Source: Siminovitchia sp047228825 (GTDB lineage Bacteria; Bacillota; Bacilli; Bacillales; Bacillaceae_C). Taken from it: 64,000 nucleotides of DNA. The position numbers and the translations under genes are program-made. Below, piece after piece: positions 61,721 through 64,000 of this stretch. How positions within the stretch are numbered: the first letter of the stretch is position 1; each line of letters begins with the position of its first letter. The notes under the pieces were generated by a model. The model searched no databases. It was not told the origin of the DNA and saw nothing but the letters and a program-made list of their open reading frames with translations. The stretch lies in NCBI RefSeq assembly GCF_047228825.1, contig NZ_JBFEGN010000009.1:18109-82108 (forward strand), written 5' to 3'.

Positions 61721-63832
61721 ATGGATAAGCATAACCACGAACATTCTCACCATCATAAAACATCTCCCACTCATTCGGATGACCACCATCAACACGGTGA
61801 GCACTCAGGGTATCATCAGCAGCATAATGTGAATGAAGAAGGACACAATCATCATTCACACGGGGGACATATGGGGCATCATGATCATCATGCCCACATG
61901 GTAGAAGACTTTAAAAAGCGTTTTTATATTTCCTTGATCATTACCATTCCTATTTTGATTTTTTCCCCCATGATTCAGATGTTTTTAGGGGTAAACTGGC
62001 GATTTGCTGGTGATATGTACATATTGTTTGCCTTGTCTTCCATCGTCTTCTTTTATGGAGGCTGGCCGTTTCTGACAGGGGCAAAAGATGAGCTAAAGGA
62101 TAAAAACCCGGGGATGATGACGCTCATTTCCTTGGCCATTATTGTTGCTTATGTTTACAGTTCAGCGGCTGCATTCGGTCTTGCGAAAGAGGATTTCTTT
62201 TGGGAACTGGCAACCTTAATCGACATTATGCTTCTTGGCCATTGGATTGAAATGCGCTCAGTTATGGGAGCCTCTAAAGCATTAGAGGAACTGGCAAAGT
62301 TAATGCCTTCAGAGGCAAGTGTCATTGATGAAGACGGTAATGTAAAAGTTGTAGATATTGCCGAACTTAAACACGGGGATCATGTCTTGGTAAGGCCTGG
62401 TGAAAAGGTCCCGGTGGATGGTGAAATTATCGAAGGTAAATCTACGGTCGATGAGTCGATGTTGACAGGAGAATCCGTGCCAGTCGAAAAGGAAACAGGT
62501 GAGGAAGCCATTGGAGGCTCCGTGAACGGTGAAGGCTCGTTGATCATATCAATCAAGAAGACAGGTGAGGAAACATACCTTTCTCAGGTGATAAAGCTCG
62601 TCAGGGAAGCGCAGGAATCTAAATCAAAGGCTCAGGATCTTGCCAACCGTGCTGCGAAGTGGCTGTTTTATGGGGCGCTTGTCGCGGGATTGCTTACCTT
62701 TGTTATTTGGTTAGCCCTCGGTTATTCTGTTTCTTTTGCCATGACAAGGATGGTCACTGTCCTGATCATTGCCTGTCCGCACGCTCTGGGTCTGGCAGCA
62801 CCCTTGGTTGTGGCTGTCTCTACATCCATTGCAGCTAAAAACGGGCTGTTGATCAGAAACCGTGCTTCGTTTGAAAATGCCCGCTTTATCGAGGCAATTG
62901 TTTTTGATAAGACCGGAACGTTGACCAAGGGAGAGTTTGGGGTAACGAATATCGCAGCATCCAGCTCATATACAGAAGAGGAAATACTATCACTCGCAGC
63001 AGCAGTTGAGGCGCATTCGGAACACCCGATTGCCCGCGGAATCCTAAAATCAGCAAAAGAAAAGCAACTTTCAATTCCACCTGTAAGCAATTTTCAGTCC
63101 CTTACAGGTAAGGGGCTGCAGGGAGTGGTGGATGGAAAAGAAGTCATGGTGGTTAGCCCAGGTTATGTACGGTCCGAAAATCTTTCTTTTGATGAGGGGC
63201 CGTTTAATGAATGGTCGGCTGAAGGAAAGACGGTTGTTTTTACTTTGGTCAACGGTAAGATTGCCGGCATGATTGCACTGGCGGATATTATTCGAGAGAC
63301 GGCTCAAGAGGCGATTAATAAGTTAAAAGAATTGAATATCAAATCCATCATGCTGACAGGGGACAATGCCAAGGTAGCCCAGTACGTCGGGGACAAGCTT
63401 GGCATATACGAAATCTTTGCCGAAGTGCTTCCTCATGAGAAGTCAGATAAAATCGTTCATATCCAAACAAAAGAGGGGCTTAGAACCGCTATGACGGGAG
63501 ATGGAGTAAATGATGCTCCTGCACTTGCAAAGGCGGATTTGGGCATTGCAATCGGTACCGGAACAGATGTGGCGATTGAAACAGCAGATGTTATCTTGGT
63601 AAAAAGCAATCCCATGGATGTTTTAAATATCATCAAACTCTCAAAAGCAACTTACAACAAGATGCTCCAAAACCTTTGGTGGGCTGCAGGATATAATATC
63701 GCAGCGATTCCCCTCGCGGCCGGCATCCTGTATCCAATGGGCATTGTATTGAGTCCTGCTGTAGGGGCGATACTCATGTCACTCAGTACAGTGATTGTAG
63801 CTATAAACGCAAAATTATTGAAAATAGACTAG
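61721..63832 (+). CDS. CopB-type P1B-3 copper-translocating ATPase
   Basis: A 703-residue heavy-metal ATPase. The N-terminal about 70 residues are strikingly His-rich (HSHHHKT, DDHHQHGEH, HHDHHAH) and replace the usual CxxC domains. TGES, the metal-site motif CPH (352-354; CPC would indicate CopA), DKTGTLTKG (Asp396 phosphorylated), HP-dipeptide EAHSEHPIARG, and GDGVNDAP are all present. CPH ATPases with His-rich tails export Cu(II) or Ag(I). ATG 61721 after AAAGGAG; the open frame begins at 61688. Confidence 0.94.
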   Translation: MDKHNHEHSHHHKTSPTHSDDHHQHGEHSGYHQQHNVNEEGHNHHSHGGHMGHHDHHAHMVEDFKKRFYISLIITIPILIFSPMIQMFLGVNWRFAGDMYILFALSSIVFFYGGWPFLTGAKDELKDKNPGMMTLISLAIIVAYVYSSAAAFGLAKEDFFWELATLIDIMLLGHWIEMRSVMGASKALEELAKLMPSEASVIDEDGNVKVVDIAELKHGDHVLVRPGEKVPVDGEIIEGKSTVDESMLTGESVPVEKETGEEAIGGSVNGEGSLIISIKKTGEETYLSQVIKLVREAQESKSKAQDLANRAAKWLFYGALVAGLLTFVIWLALGYSVSFAMTRMVTVLIIACPHALGLAAPLVVAVSTSIAAKNGLLIRNRASFENARFIEAIVFDKTGTLTKGEFGVTNIAASSSYTEEEILSLAAAVEAHSEHPIARGILKSAKEKQLSIPPVSNFQSLTGKGLQGVVDGKEVMVVSPGYVRSENLSFDEGPFNEWSAEGKTVVFTLVNGKIAGMIALADIIRETAQEAINKLKELNIKSIMLTGDNAKVAQYVGDKLGIYEIFAEVLPHEKSDKIVHIQTKEGLRTAMTGDGVNDAPALAKADLGIAIGTGTDVAIETADVILVKSNPMDVLNIIKLSKATYNKMLQNLWWAAGYNIAAIPLAAGILYPMGIVLSPAVGAILMSLSTVIVAINAKLLKID

Positions 63833-63901
63833 AAAAATCCGGTGTCCTCTATCAAGACTTTCATCATCATGCCTGCACGTTAATTTGGACATTTGAAGGG
63901 T

Positions 63902-63920
63902 ATACTCCTTTGGGGAGGAT
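63902..63920 (+). promoter_or_regulatory. CsoR-like operator candidate upstream of the next gene
   Basis: ATACTCC-TTTG-GGGAGGAT, an imperfect inverted repeat resembling copper-operon operators. It lies about 75 bp before an ATG at 63996 (GGAG upstream) that begins a gene cut off by the window end. Confidence 0.4.
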
Positions 63921-64000
63921 TAAATATACTCTCGGTATTCCAAACGAGTAAATTCCTGAATTCCCAAAAATTTACTGGAAATGGAGTGTAATCTGATGAG

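Overview
The window looks like the chromosome of a moderate-GC, endospore-forming Bacillaceae bacterium (Bacillus sensu lato). The evidence is the spore-coat genes (two CotF-like, a CotA laccase, two CotD-like, a YjcZ-type peptide), the Bacillus-type fadN-fadA-fadE, appD-F-A-B-C, secG-esterase-rnr-smpB-ssrA and cggR-gap-pgk-tpi-gpmI-eno gene orders, and strong AGGAGG ribosome binding sites with frequent GTG/TTG starts. I do not assign a species.

Layout. 0-5.3 kb: fatty-acid beta-oxidation operon fadN-fadA-fadE (minus) behind a perfect FadR-type palindrome. 5.5-10.7 kb: CotF-like coat proteins, CotA, a C-terminal remnant of a GbsA-like aldehyde dehydrogenase, a RodA-type SEDS protein, a small membrane protein and a GNAT acetyltransferase. 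11.3-19.7 kb: an oligopeptide ABC importer in which a D-F-A block was duplicated; the upstream D and F copies survive only as a fossil in front of a second, intact binding protein. 19.8-22.1 kb: MFS exporter with an ArsR-type regulator. 22.1-22.7 kb: dispersed and tandem repeats. 22.8-27 kb: molybdopterin formate dehydrogenase with a DUF1641 partner, and a CarD-family regulator. 27.2-32.6 kb: Bce-type ABC transporter, YxeA-like protein and a HAMP-type two-component system. 33.2-35.7 kb: MprF. 36.3-40.8 kb: tmRNA, SmpB, RNase R, esterase, SecG. 40.9-43.9 kb: BrnQ and an MFS exporter. 44-51.1 kb: the central glycolytic operon under CggR. 51.2-52.8 kb: a glutaredoxin-like gene and sigma-54. 52.9-54.8 kb: small spore genes and possible small RNAs. 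54.9-64 kb: an accessory region with decayed integrase and other pseudogenes, thiol-disulfide and CcdA-type genes, a four-helix copper-storage protein, merR-merA, and a CopB-type P-type ATPase.

How the parts relate. Most of the window is conserved core metabolism and cell-surface physiology. Envelope-stress functions (MprF, Bce-type transporter) and ribosome rescue (tmRNA, SmpB, RNase R) sit close together. The right end is an acquired metal/thiol resistance patchwork: Hg(II) reduction, copper storage and copper export next to extracytoplasmic thiol redox genes, bordered by recombinase debris and two copies of the same GC-rich hairpin. No confidently new system is visible. The most unusual points are the app duplication/fossil, the 52-bp hairpin tandem array, the cggR promoter interlocked with an upstream terminator, and the composition of the metal island.
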